A DNA stretch of 10,371 nt from SLQH01 sp964612995 (GCA_964612995.1 CAZTGE010000138.1:1-10371), one strand, 5' to 3'; positions 1 to 6,175 are shown, numbered from the stretch's first letter. Translations and numbers: made by a program. Notes: generated from the letters alone by a model not told the origin.

Positions 1-2
1 AC

Positions 3-1235
3 GTTACTGCATTCGCGCGCGCGTGGATCTATGTGTACGTCGGGATGGAAGATCCCATAAATAGGGCCGACCCTTCCGGGCTCGACTGGGTTTGGAATGA
101 TCAGAACCGAGAATGGACCTGGGATAACAAGTGGAATGGTGTCGAAGGCGTTGGCTTGGATAGCCCAGATGTACCAGATATCGCGAGGCTCTATCCCAGT
201 CTGATTGGTGTTCATAATGGCGAGACATTGGACCGGAGCACTTTGGACAAGGCGTTTTACGATGGACTAATGGGTATGATGGTATGGGACAAGCGCACGC
301 CCAGGCAAGGCGTATGGATCCGTCATAGCCAAATGTCACCTCAGCAACTTGTGGATGCCGGAGTAAGCGACTCCACTGTAAGCCTGCTTCAGCGACAATT
401 ATCGCCTCCTGCATTTACTGGCGATAACCTTTCGGAAAGGTTGGGGGTCGACCCCAACAGCTTGGTCTTTATGCAGGTGCCAAGTGTAATGGTGGGGCCG
501 AGGCATAATCGGCACCCAATGGAGGTTGCATTCTATACCGAAAACAAACAGATGCACTTCGTGGGCCGAATTCCGTATGTGCTCGTAGGTGAGCAGGACG
601 GGGAGACTGTTGGGCTCAATGTCGGATATCAGTATTTTAACCATGCAAGTCAGTTCCATAGGCACAAACATCTGTTTGGCAGTTTGGTCCTAAGCGCTCA
701 CCTAGTATCGGATGTTGGGCCGATTTTGGCAGGTGTTGGCTCGGCCGCCTTTTCTGTGGCTGGGACCGCCCTGCCTCGAACTGCGCCCAGGTTGCCCGTT
801 AAGCCGCCGACTGAGACATGGTATCGCGCTATGTCCGAGGCGGAATTCCAGGCGCTCAGGGCGAACGGTGGACGCTTGACGGTGCAGGGAGAGAATTTTG
901 TAACTCAGGACTTGGCCTACGTTAGGCAGCTTCAAGCGAGGCATCCGGCCTTATACCAACACATAGTTCAATTTGAGGTCCGAGAGGGTGCGCGGGAAGC
1001 AATGATTGCTTCAGGTGCGCGTAACAGTGCCAAAATTCTTGACAGTGCCGGATTGGGTCATTTGCCAGAAATCAGAGCTGGAATGTCTAATGCAGTGCAC
1101 ATCAAGGGCGAGGGGACTGCCATTAACTTCGGGTTACGCTCGGGATCGGTTGGTATATTTAACGGGAGGGTCATTGACTACCGCATCCTTAACGAGATAG
1201 CCAAGGAAGCCGCCAAGGCGGTTGGAGGAGGGTGA
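3..1235 (+). CDS. Rhs-family polymorphic toxin, C-terminal fragment with variable tip
   Basis: The reading frame is open to the left edge, so only the 3' end of the gene is present; the GTG at 33 is an internal codon. The first residues (YVGMEDPINRADPSGL) match the end of the Rhs repeat-associated core, whose DPxGL motif marks the junction with the variable toxin tip. About 390 residues follow. Counting from the GTG, residues 216-246 are a Gly/Ala-rich hydrophobic stretch (GSLVLSAHLVSDVGPILAGV...) like the hydrophobic linkers of many Rhs tips. Residues 262-384 form a compact C-terminal domain opening WYRAMSEAEFQAL, with ENFVTQD at 287-293 and VHIKGEGTAINFGLRSGSV at 355-373. The opening Tyr-Arg, the central FVT and the late acidic/INF segment are compatible with an ADP-ribosyltransferase-like fold, but this is inferred from pattern only. 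The Rhs assignment is firm; the toxin activity is not. The downstream overlapping gene is the expected immunity partner. Codon use is less GC-rich than in the phage genes of this window. Confidence 0.85.
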   Translation, partial: VTAFARAWIYVYVGMEDPINRADPSGLDWVWNDQNREWTWDNKWNGVEGVGLDSPDVPDIARLYPSLIGVHNGETLDRSTLDKAFYDGLMGMMVWDKRTPRQGVWIRHSQMSPQQLVDAGVSDSTVSLLQRQLSPPAFTGDNLSERLGVDPNSLVFMQVPSVMVGPRHNRHPMEVAFYTENKQMHFVGRIPYVLVGEQDGETVGLNVGYQYFNHASQFHRHKHLFGSLVLSAHLVSDVGPILAGVGSAAFSVAGTALPRTAPRLPVKPPTETWYRAMSEAEFQALRANGGRLTVQGENFVTQDLAYVRQLQARHPALYQHIVQFEVREGAREAMIASGARNSAKILDSAGLGHLPEIRAGMSNAVHIKGEGTAINFGLRSGSVGIFNGRVIDYRILNEIAKEAAKAVGGG

Positions 1236-1660
1236 TGGAAATGCAAAAGCAATGGGGCATGTATCGTGCTGGAGCACTGAGTTTCATTAATCTCATACAG
1301 GGGAATGTCAGTGCTGGAGATGTGGAGTTCTTGGCGAAGGAGATGTCGAATGCTGTTCGAGATGAGCGATGGGAGGACCTCCAGGCATTGGTGATCTTGG
1401 GGATGAAGCGTCCGAGTCCCGCCTACAATGAGGCTCTTTGCGAGGCTCTGCAGTTTCTCAATAGGGCCATGACTAATGAAGACATTGTTGATCTTCTTTG
1501 GGAAACTGCTGATGACTCATGTATTCCGGCGCTGGTGGCAGCCGCAACGACCCCGCTTGAATGGGATGAATATGGTGGGTTGGCGAAGAAGGCTCTAGCT
1601 GTCCTAGAGCATATGGAGACAGATATGGCTAATGATGCAGTTAGATCCATCAACAGTTAG
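1235..1660 (+). CDS. Probable immunity protein for the Rhs toxin tip
   Basis: This is a 141-aa, predominantly helical, soluble protein with no signal peptide. The start is taken as the ATG at 1235, which overlaps the rhs TGA in a TGATG junction; GGAGGAGGG (1223-1231) lies directly upstream as a strong ribosome binding site. A GTG at 1232 is an alternative start. The sequence is Leu/Ala-rich with helix pairs (residues 28-56, 63-90 and 96-127; e.g. ALCEALQFLNRAM and LAKKALAVLEHME), resembling HEAT-like or other alpha-solenoid immunity proteins. I do not recognise a named family. Position is the main evidence: a small gene coupled immediately 3' of an rhs toxin tip is the standard arrangement for a cognate immunity gene, which protects the producer and its kin. 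Its stop codon shares bases with the stop of the convergent DUF4291 gene. Role inferred from context. Confidence 0.7.
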   Translation: MEMQKQWGMYRAGALSFINLIQGNVSAGDVEFLAKEMSNAVRDERWEDLQALVILGMKRPSPAYNEALCEALQFLNRAMTNEDIVDLLWETADDSCIPALVAAATTPLEWDEYGGLAKKALAVLEHMETDMANDAVRSINS

Positions 1661-2280
1661 GAAGGCTTGTGTGGAATGACGGCGTCGGATAGGAGCGGGC
1701 ACCCATATTGATCGAATTCCAGTGGATATTCGGACTCGCGTGGCAGTCGCTCTCTTGCTTCGCTCAGTTTCCCATTGGCGAGGAGATGCATTATTGACTG
1801 CGACAATTCGGTGATGTCGCCGACGTCAGTAATCCATTCGTTGCAGAAGCGCAGAACGGCAGGGCCGGAAAGGCCAACTTGAATGGCTCGACGAGGTAGC
1901 TTGGCCCCCTCCAGGGAACGATCGGGGTCCCATTGCACGCGGACTGGTGATGCTGCAAGTTTGTCTCGCCATTGACTGATCGAAGGCCCGTCTTGGTTTG
2001 GGATGTGGCTAATGCAACTGCTACTGAGGGCCCATTCGAATCCAACGCGTGTGATGTCGAATGCGAGAATTCGCTCTTGGTTGTGTTTGGTGGCCCAGCC
2101 GGATCTATGCATCATCCATAAAAATGAGGGCTTTATCCAGGTCATGCGACTCATCTTGAATGTTGGTGGCGTAGGTCTGCCGATTGCAAGGATTGAGTCG
2201 GCGATGGTATGGTTGTATGCTTGGTATACGCGTATCGTAAATTGTGTATAGGAGGCGATGATAACTGGATTGCATGTCAT
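1657..2280 (-). CDS. DUF4291 family protein
   Basis: This 207-aa protein has the hallmark DUF4291 segments in order: TIRVYQAYN (residues 15-23), a G..TPPTFK segment leading to RMTWIKPSFLWMMHRSGWA (45-63), QERILAFDITR.GFEWAL (68-85), SPVRVQWDPDR (111-121), RRAIQVGLSG (130-139) and an Asp/Glu/Leu-rich helical end with YPLEF. The length is normal for the family, and the conserved RMTWIKPSFLWM block is intact. The family's biochemical function is not known to me. The ATG at 2280 overlaps the TGA of the upstream nmad3-like gene (ATGA at 2280-2277), implying translational coupling, and it is the last gene of a five-gene minus-strand operon. Base use is less GC-rich than in nmad3 (32/60 GC in 2161-2220 against 42/60 in 3001-3060), which suggests a different history. 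Its stop overlaps the stop of the convergent immunity gene. Confidence 0.9.
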   Translation of the reverse strand: MTCNPVIIASYTQFTIRVYQAYNHTIADSILAIGRPTPPTFKMSRMTWIKPSFLWMMHRSGWATKHNQERILAFDITRVGFEWALSSSCISHIPNQDGPSISQWRDKLAASPVRVQWDPDRSLEGAKLPRRAIQVGLSGPAVLRFCNEWITDVGDITELSQSIMHLLANGKLSEARERLPRESEYPLEFDQYGCPLLSDAVIPHKPS

Positions 2281-3212
2281 AGATGATTCGTTCCGTGGGG
2301 TCTTGATTCTTGGCTAGCAAGCGAGGCTGGACCAGCTGGTCTGGAACCTTTGCCGTGAAAGGTGGACCACGACCATACAGGATCACTGAGAACTAGGCCT
2401 AGTGCCCAAGAAGTCGCCTCCGGATAGTCCTCGGCATCCAGTACGAACTCCTGCCCCCGACCAACCGACTGCATCAGAACCCCATCATCGCAGGCCGTCC
2501 ACGCGCTCGCCTTGCCGTGGAAGCTCAACGATGATTTCCGGCCCTTCGGATGGAACCACGCAGGCAACACCCACCTCGAGCACTTCGCTCCGGGAGCCGT
2601 CAGCTGCCGCTTCGGATCGAAGTGCGGCCAGACCCCAGTACCGGGCAGGTCCGATGATCCCGGCATGTTGAGGTAATCACCAGCGACGTACATGACATTC
2701 CGGCGATCACCTACGATGTTCAGGTGCGGATGGCCCTCGGCCCACCCTAACTGTTCGCGGTGGTCGTCGACCACCAGGACCTCGCCAACCTGCAGCCACC
2801 CCCATAGGATATGACGAGGCTGGGAGTGTCGCGTGAACCGCCCCTGGTCATCAACCTCCCGGAACAGTCCGAAGTATAAGAACAGGTCGCCGGGGCCGAC
2901 GCCTTGGTTGACCAGATGGCTCTGAGCTGCTCCTGTCTGCCCGAAGACGGGGCGCCAGCCTGGCTTCCGGGGGCGCATGCCGGGGATGAGGTCGGGATCC
3001 AGGTGGGCGCGGTAGTCAGCGCGTTGCCGCCCCTTGCTCAGGGTGGCGACCAGATCACCCAGGTTCCGCCTGTTCCAGGTGAGGTCCTGGTAGCGGATCG
3101 ATGACTGCTTGTCAGGGATGGGCAGGGCGAGCATGGAGCCATCGGGGAAGATCGGGCTCGGGCAGCCGCCGGAGCCGGTGTCGAATCCCTTCCTGCTCAG
3201 GATGATCTTCAT
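2277..3212 (-). CDS. Nmad3-like putative nucleotide-modification-associated protein
   Basis: This 311-aa protein begins MKIILSRKGFD, the typical start of Nmad3 proteins, so the ATG at 3212 is preferred over an upstream in-frame start at 3284. Other family signatures are SPIFPDGSMLALPIPDK (residues 19-35), HLDPDL (70-75), GWRPVFGQTGAAQSHL (85-100), GVGPGDLFLYFGLFR (104-118), HILWGWLQVGEV (134-145) and the late EFVLDAEDYPEA (255-266). Nmad3 was defined computationally as a domain linked by gene neighbourhood to DNA base-modification systems; the reaction is not established. The ATG overlaps the stop of the nmad2-like gene (ATGA at 3212-3209), and the 3' end overlaps the DUF4291 start by the same four bases, so the three genes are probably co-translated. 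About 34 residues after YPEATSWALGLVLSD look non-conserved and low-complexity (SPAG/RPHG-rich), possibly a drifted C-terminus created where the DUF4291 gene was joined. Recognition is from memory of the family pattern. Confidence 0.83.
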   Translation of the reverse strand: MKIILSRKGFDTGSGGCPSPIFPDGSMLALPIPDKQSSIRYQDLTWNRRNLGDLVATLSKGRQRADYRAHLDPDLIPGMRPRKPGWRPVFGQTGAAQSHLVNQGVGPGDLFLYFGLFREVDDQGRFTRHSQPRHILWGWLQVGEVLVVDDHREQLGWAEGHPHLNIVGDRRNVMYVAGDYLNMPGSSDLPGTGVWPHFDPKRQLTAPGAKCSRWVLPAWFHPKGRKSSLSFHGKASAWTACDDGVLMQSVGRGQEFVLDAEDYPEATSWALGLVLSDPVWSWSTFHGKGSRPAGPASLASQESRPHGTNHL

Positions 3213-3892
3213 CGGCAGCATCCCCGTGGTTGGCGACGCTGTTTGCTCGACGTCTGGCAGGCCCCACCGGAGCCGCCCTCCCATGAATCCTCGTCATCAG
3301 GCCACAGGCTGGGACGCCCATGAACTCCTGACGGCAGGCTCTTGAACCAGCTCATGGCCATGGCGATCTGATCTGGCGTGAAGAGACACCGGTGACCACG
3401 GCCGGTGATCAGGAAGCCCAGTTCATCGGGCAAGGGGATGGCATCCGCTCCGAAGTAACAGAACCGGCCACCGACGAGGACCGGGTACGCTTCGTCGGGT
3501 CCCAGATCCGTCGTCATCGCGGCATGATTCGTGGATCCGTCCTGATGGCTGTGCCGGGACGGGAGCTGCCGGTAGGAACCATCGGGCATCGGTTCGTAGT
3601 TGTTGTCGCCGGCTTTGGTCAGGAGGTCCGGTGCCGACATGTCCGGCCGCTTGGTCTTGAACCGCCGGTCTCTCCAGTAGTCGGCAAAGGACATCTTCTC
3701 GGCGACGACCATGCCGTAGATAAGGCGGTTGCCATCCGCCCTGCCAGAAAGGCCGAGAACCAGATCCCCGGGTCGTGCGCTGCAGCGCACCTTCGGTTTG
3801 CAGCAGGCGAGCGTGCAGACGCCGTGGAATGGGTTCGGGGCGTAGCCGCCATCGCGGGCGACGATGTAGGAGAAGACGCGGAAAAGGCTCAT
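3209..3892 (-). CDS. Nmad2-like putative nucleotide-modification-associated protein
   Basis: This 227-aa protein starts at the ATG at 3892 (MSLFRVFSYIVARDGG), where family similarity begins. The frame extends upstream to 3976, but that would overlap the preceding gene and adds nothing conserved. Nmad2-type signatures are YIVARDGGYAPNPFHGVCTLACCKPKVR in outline (residues 9-36; key residues GG, APNPF, CTLA.CKP), PGDLVLGLSG (41-50), RLIYGMVVAEKMSFADYW (56-73), GDNNYEP (95-101), PS.HS (111-115) and a YPVLVGGRFCYFG strand pair (136-148). The Cys-rich CTLACCKP block is typical of the family and may be structural or catalytic. The end, after residue 195, is polar and low-complexity. Nmad2 was predicted to act alongside DNA base-modifying enzymes; its reaction is unknown. 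No strong Shine-Dalgarno precedes the ATG. It lies 16 bases after the 125-aa gene and overlaps nmad3 by ATGA, so it is central to the operon. Confidence 0.83.
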   Translation of the reverse strand: MSLFRVFSYIVARDGGYAPNPFHGVCTLACCKPKVRCSARPGDLVLGLSGRADGNRLIYGMVVAEKMSFADYWRDRRFKTKRPDMSAPDLLTKAGDNNYEPMPDGSYRQLPSRHSHQDGSTNHAAMTTDLGPDEAYPVLVGGRFCYFGADAIPLPDELGFLITGRGHRCLFTPDQIAMAMSWFKSLPSGVHGRPSLWPDDEDSWEGGSGGACQTSSKQRRQPRGCCR

Positions 3893-3908
3893 GGCAGTCG
3901 GGTCAGCA

Positions 3909-4286
3909 TCACAACTCGTCCGCAGTTGAGCGTCGTCTTGGCATTTGAGGCTCGAATGTAATGTTGCCGTCCTCATCTATGGTAAAGGTCGTGTGGAGTG
4001 CTTCTTCCGAGGCATAGTCGAGATCTCTGCATCCCAAATAGGTATGCCAATCAGCCGTAAACGACATGCCGTATCTATTGCCCTTTATGTGCTGTATGTC
4101 GTCAATGGTGATGGTTCCAAGATCATCGCGGAAGTCTGGACCTTCCCCAGCGAGGTCATGACCAATGGTTGAAACATCCGATTGGATCAGCTTCTGGACG
4201 GATATGGCTAGTTCCATTCCGTGCTTAAGTTTCCCGTTTCTGTGCGCGGGTAACTCATGGCGATCAATGTGTAGTTCAATGTGCAT
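3909..4286 (-). CDS. Operon-associated 125-aa protein of unknown function
   Basis: I do not recognise this protein. The ATG at 4286 (MHIELHIDRHELP) is chosen because it overlaps the upstream TGA in a TGATG junction and is preceded by a GAGGA-type ribosome binding site (GACGAGGACTG before ATG). It is soluble, acidic in its second half and probably alpha/beta: an opening amphipathic strand rich in His (ELHIDRH), a helix around residues 23-36 (GMELAISVQKLIQ), then strands with GTITIDDIQHIKGNRYGMSF (57-76), ADWHTYLGCRDLD (78-90), and a closing beta hairpin FTIDEDGNITFEPQ (101-114). No catalytic motif stands out. Its base composition (29/60 GC in 4081-4140) is much lower than the flanking Cys4 and nmad2 genes, suggesting later insertion or a different source. 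It lies between the Cys4 gene and nmad2, so a role as partner, sensor or immunity-type component is possible but unproven. Confidence 0.75.
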   Translation of the reverse strand: MHIELHIDRHELPAHRNGKLKHGMELAISVQKLIQSDVSTIGHDLAGEGPDFRDDLGTITIDDIQHIKGNRYGMSFTADWHTYLGCRDLDYASEEALHTTFTIDEDGNITFEPQMPRRRSTADEL

Positions 4287-4924
4287 CAGTCCTCGTCCCC
4301 ACGCTCGCTGATGCAGATATCGTCCATCCACCCGGTGTCATCGGACGGGAAACTGTCCTTGTAGGGCACCTGTCGCGGCGGCCCCATCTCGTAGACCGGG
4401 CACGATCGGGGCCCGTAGCAGAACGTCTCGTCGCGGTAGCGCTTCGAGCTGGGGCGGTCGAAGTCGTACTCGATCTCCACGCGTGACCGGTTGGCCCAGA
4501 TGCAGGTGAAGCACTTGGCCCGCCACAGCTTGGCGTCCAGCATCCGGCATCCGCGTCTGGTGAGATCCTCCATGGCTGGCGTGCTGCCGGTGAATGGCGG
4601 GCCGTCTCGGTGCCTCTCGGTGCGGAGGAGCAGGCGCAGTGATCCTGCCCGATAGTAATCGACGACCTCCCGCTTCTTGCCCTGGACCGGCCAGGCGGTG
4701 CCCCGAGCAGTGTCGCCGACCTGGAATCCGAGTTTGCCCTGCTGGATGCCGGAGATGGCGATGGAGAACTTCTGCGCGGCGCCGTCGACCTCCCCACCCA
4801 GCCACAGGTTGAAGCCGGTCAGGTGGTGGGTCCGGTTGTCCAGCTTGTAGCGCCACACCCAGGCGCGCGGCTGGACCGCACGGATGACACCGTTCCAGAT
4901 GATCTTCCTCGGCACTTCTGGCAT
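4286..4924 (-). CDS. Conserved-looking 212-aa protein with C-terminal Cys4 motif, first gene of the operon
   Basis: The ATG at 4924 (MPEVPRKIIWNGVI) is chosen because the ordered sequence starts there; the frame is open to 5143, but the upstream extension is Ser/Pro/Arg-rich and looks non-coding. Residues 7-100 look like an all-beta, OB-like barrel: IIWNGVIRAVQPRAWVWRY, then LTGFNLWLGGEV, KFSIAISG, KLGFQVGD and a region ending YYRAGSLRLLL. The second half has four Cys in two pairs, C138-x2-C141 (KCFTCIWANRS) and C169-x5-C175 (ETFCYGPRSCPVY), consistent with a zinc-binding site, and ends with an acidic GWMDD tail. Further Cys are at 126 and 204. I have a sense of a widespread uncharacterised family with the signature 'C.TCIW...ETFCYGP.SCP.Y..GP.R', but cannot name it. 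A beta-barrel plus Cys4 suggests nucleic-acid or partner binding, which is inference. It would be translated first and is coupled to the 125-aa gene by TGATG. Confidence 0.78.
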   Translation of the reverse strand: MPEVPRKIIWNGVIRAVQPRAWVWRYKLDNRTHHLTGFNLWLGGEVDGAAQKFSIAISGIQQGKLGFQVGDTARGTAWPVQGKKREVVDYYRAGSLRLLLRTERHRDGPPFTGSTPAMEDLTRRGCRMLDAKLWRAKCFTCIWANRSRVEIEYDFDRPSSKRYRDETFCYGPRSCPVYEMGPPRQVPYKDSFPSDDTGWMDDICISERGDED

Positions 4925-5106
4925 GTTGGAAGAATATGGCTGCGGAGGATTTGGCCAGCAGCGGGTGCTGTCGGGGCTGGCCATGGAAGCCGCACATGGG
5001 CTGACTGAGTCGCTTATCCCGCCATGCTTCCGATGGTGGCTTGCCTTCCGCACGCCTGTCGCGCTGGTGTGGGAAGAGGGCCGTGCGGTCCTCATCCCCA
5101 ACGAGA

Positions 5107-5132
5107 CCGCCGGGTGCGCTAACACCCGGCGG
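5107..5132. promoter_or_regulatory. Perfect inverted repeat in divergent promoter region
   Basis: The arms CCGCCGGGTG (5107-5116) and CACCCGGCGG (5123-5132) are exact reverse complements and flank a 6-base loop CGCTAA. There is no T-run on either side, so it is not a classical intrinsic terminator. It lies in the 242-base divergent gap between the minus-strand operon (start 4924) and the small plus-strand gene (start 5167), 34 bases before the latter's ATG. It could be an operator for the RHH-like product or a hairpin in that gene's leader RNA. I see no convincing -35/-10 pair in the gap. Confidence 0.6.
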
Positions 5133-5166
5133 CCTCTGACCACCCGCAGCTTTCAGGGAGCTGACG

Positions 5167-5418
5167 ATGGCTGACATCTATCCTGTCGCCGCCCTTCCCC
5201 TTCACAATGTGCCGCTGTGGCGCCTCCGGCTCCACTGGCCGGCGTCGCGGTTGGATCCGCTCAAGCAGTACGTGCTCCGCGACCTCGGCCGCGAGCTGGG
5301 CAAGCCGGTGACCCAGCTGGTGGACGAAGCCGTGGACGCCTACGTGGCCCAGCACCAGGACGTGATCCGGCGCATCTACGGGCTGGCCCCGGTGCTCAGA
5401 GTGGCTGAGACCCCCTGA
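5167..5418 (+). CDS. Small protein with ribbon-helix-helix-like centre
   Basis: This 83-aa protein starts at the ATG at 5167, with AGGGAG (5155-5160) six bases upstream as ribosome binding site. Residues 17-26 can form a short strand (LWRLRLHW), followed by helix DPLKQYVLRDLGRELG (30-45), a KPV turn, and helix TQLVDEAVDAYVAQHQDVIRR (49-69). This strand-helix-turn-helix pattern, especially GKPVTQLVDEAVDAYV, resembles ribbon-helix-helix DNA-binding proteins such as MetJ/Arc-type repressors and antitoxins. It has no signal peptide or membrane segment. It is transcribed divergently from the Cys4-Nmad operon with an inverted repeat between them, a usual layout for a local autoregulator, so control of the operon is a reasonable guess. 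Its 3' end overlaps by 43 bases the tail of the convergent lysR pseudogene frame. No toxin partner follows it. Confidence 0.65.
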   Translation: MADIYPVAALPLHNVPLWRLRLHWPASRLDPLKQYVLRDLGRELGKPVTQLVDEAVDAYVAQHQDVIRRIYGLAPVLRVAETP

Positions 5419-6175
5419 TCAGGTTCCCCGCCCGGCGCTCGCCGCGTCCGCGCGTGGGAGGACTCCGACGACCAGGAGCGGTCCACGGCGTCGGCCAAGG
5501 CACGTCCGATGTCCTCGTCGCGGCGGATCATGGGCAGCACGAATCGCAGAAGCAGGTCGGGGACCTCGCCGGGCCACAGGCAGAGGTCCCCGGCCTGCTC
5601 GCCGGCGAGGGCCAGATCCTCCCGCAGCAGGCCGAGCGCCAGCCCCTCGGTGACGATGCCGGCGATCGCCCGGTCGGTGTCGGCGGTGAAGGGGCAGGCT
5701 GGCTGGCTGCCGGTGGCAGCAAACAACTCTCGGCGGTGGTAGGCGAGGGCGCCGCCCACGGAGCCGTCGACCCAGGGGAAGTCGGTCAACTGCTCCAGGG
5801 ATGCGGATTCGAGTTCGCGGCTCCATCCCTGCGGTCCCACGACCCGCAGGGGCACCGTGGCCAGGTGCTGGCTGGTCAGGCCGGTCTGGTCGACCGTGCC
5901 GACCATCCAGCCGGCGGTCAGCCGGCCCTTCAGGATGTGTCCCGTTGCATGCTGCCGGCGTCGCCCAGGCGGAGGCGGATGCGCAGGTCCGGATGGTGGC
6001 GATGGAGCAGGGCCAGGGTTTGCGGGGCCCGGGCCCAGAGCGGATCATCGGTCAGCCCCAGATCGATCCGCCTCGCCAGCCGCTACTGGCTCTGACGTGC
6101 CGCCAGGTCGAAGTCCGCGAGCGCTTCAAATGCGCGCTGGGCGACCAGTGGTCGGGTGGAGGCCGCTGGAGTCAT
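5376..6175 (-). pseudogene. LysR-family transcriptional regulator, degraded
   Basis: The effector-binding domain is clear but split over two frames. From 6082 the frame reads RLARRIDLGLTDDPLW, APQTLALLHRHHPDL and GDAGSMQRD, then hits a TGA at 5932-5930. A second frame resumes with ILKGRLTAGWMVGT and runs to 5376 through ATVPLRVVGP, DFPWVDGS, YHRRELFAATGSQPA, VTEGLALGLLREDLA and LLLRFVLPMI, all typical of LysR substrate domains. Deleting one AC from an ACAC run (5937-5940) rejoins the frames as MQRD-ILKGR. A further in-frame TAG lies at 6085-6083. Upstream of it the same frame opens at an ATG at 6175 with only 30 residues (MTPAASTRPLV...), and no winged helix-turn-helix is recognisable there. 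An intact LysR is about 300 aa with the HTH in the first 60 residues. With the DNA-binding part missing and two breaks, the gene is almost certainly dead. The final ~40 codons of the second frame may be run-on. Confidence 0.8.

Noticed and set aside
2402..2671. 89-codon plus-strand frame
   Set aside because: It is Pro/Ser/Thr-rich and antisense to the nmad3-like gene; no support as a gene.
3392..3961. 189-codon plus-strand open frame
   Set aside because: It is antisense to the nmad2-like gene, which has clear family signatures; this frame shows no domain and is a high-GC shadow.
5107..5132. Reading the inverted repeat as an intrinsic terminator
   Set aside because: No T-run follows on either strand, and both flanking genes point away from it, so there is no transcript for it to end.
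4925..5143. N-terminal extension of the Cys4 protein to an upstream start
   Set aside because: The added residues are Ser/Pro/Arg/His-rich with no order, while MPEVPRK starts the structured part. The weak ribosome binding site at 4924 leaves some doubt.
5454..6095. 213-codon plus-strand frame
   Set aside because: It is the reverse of the LysR effector domain; protein conservation lies clearly on the minus strand.
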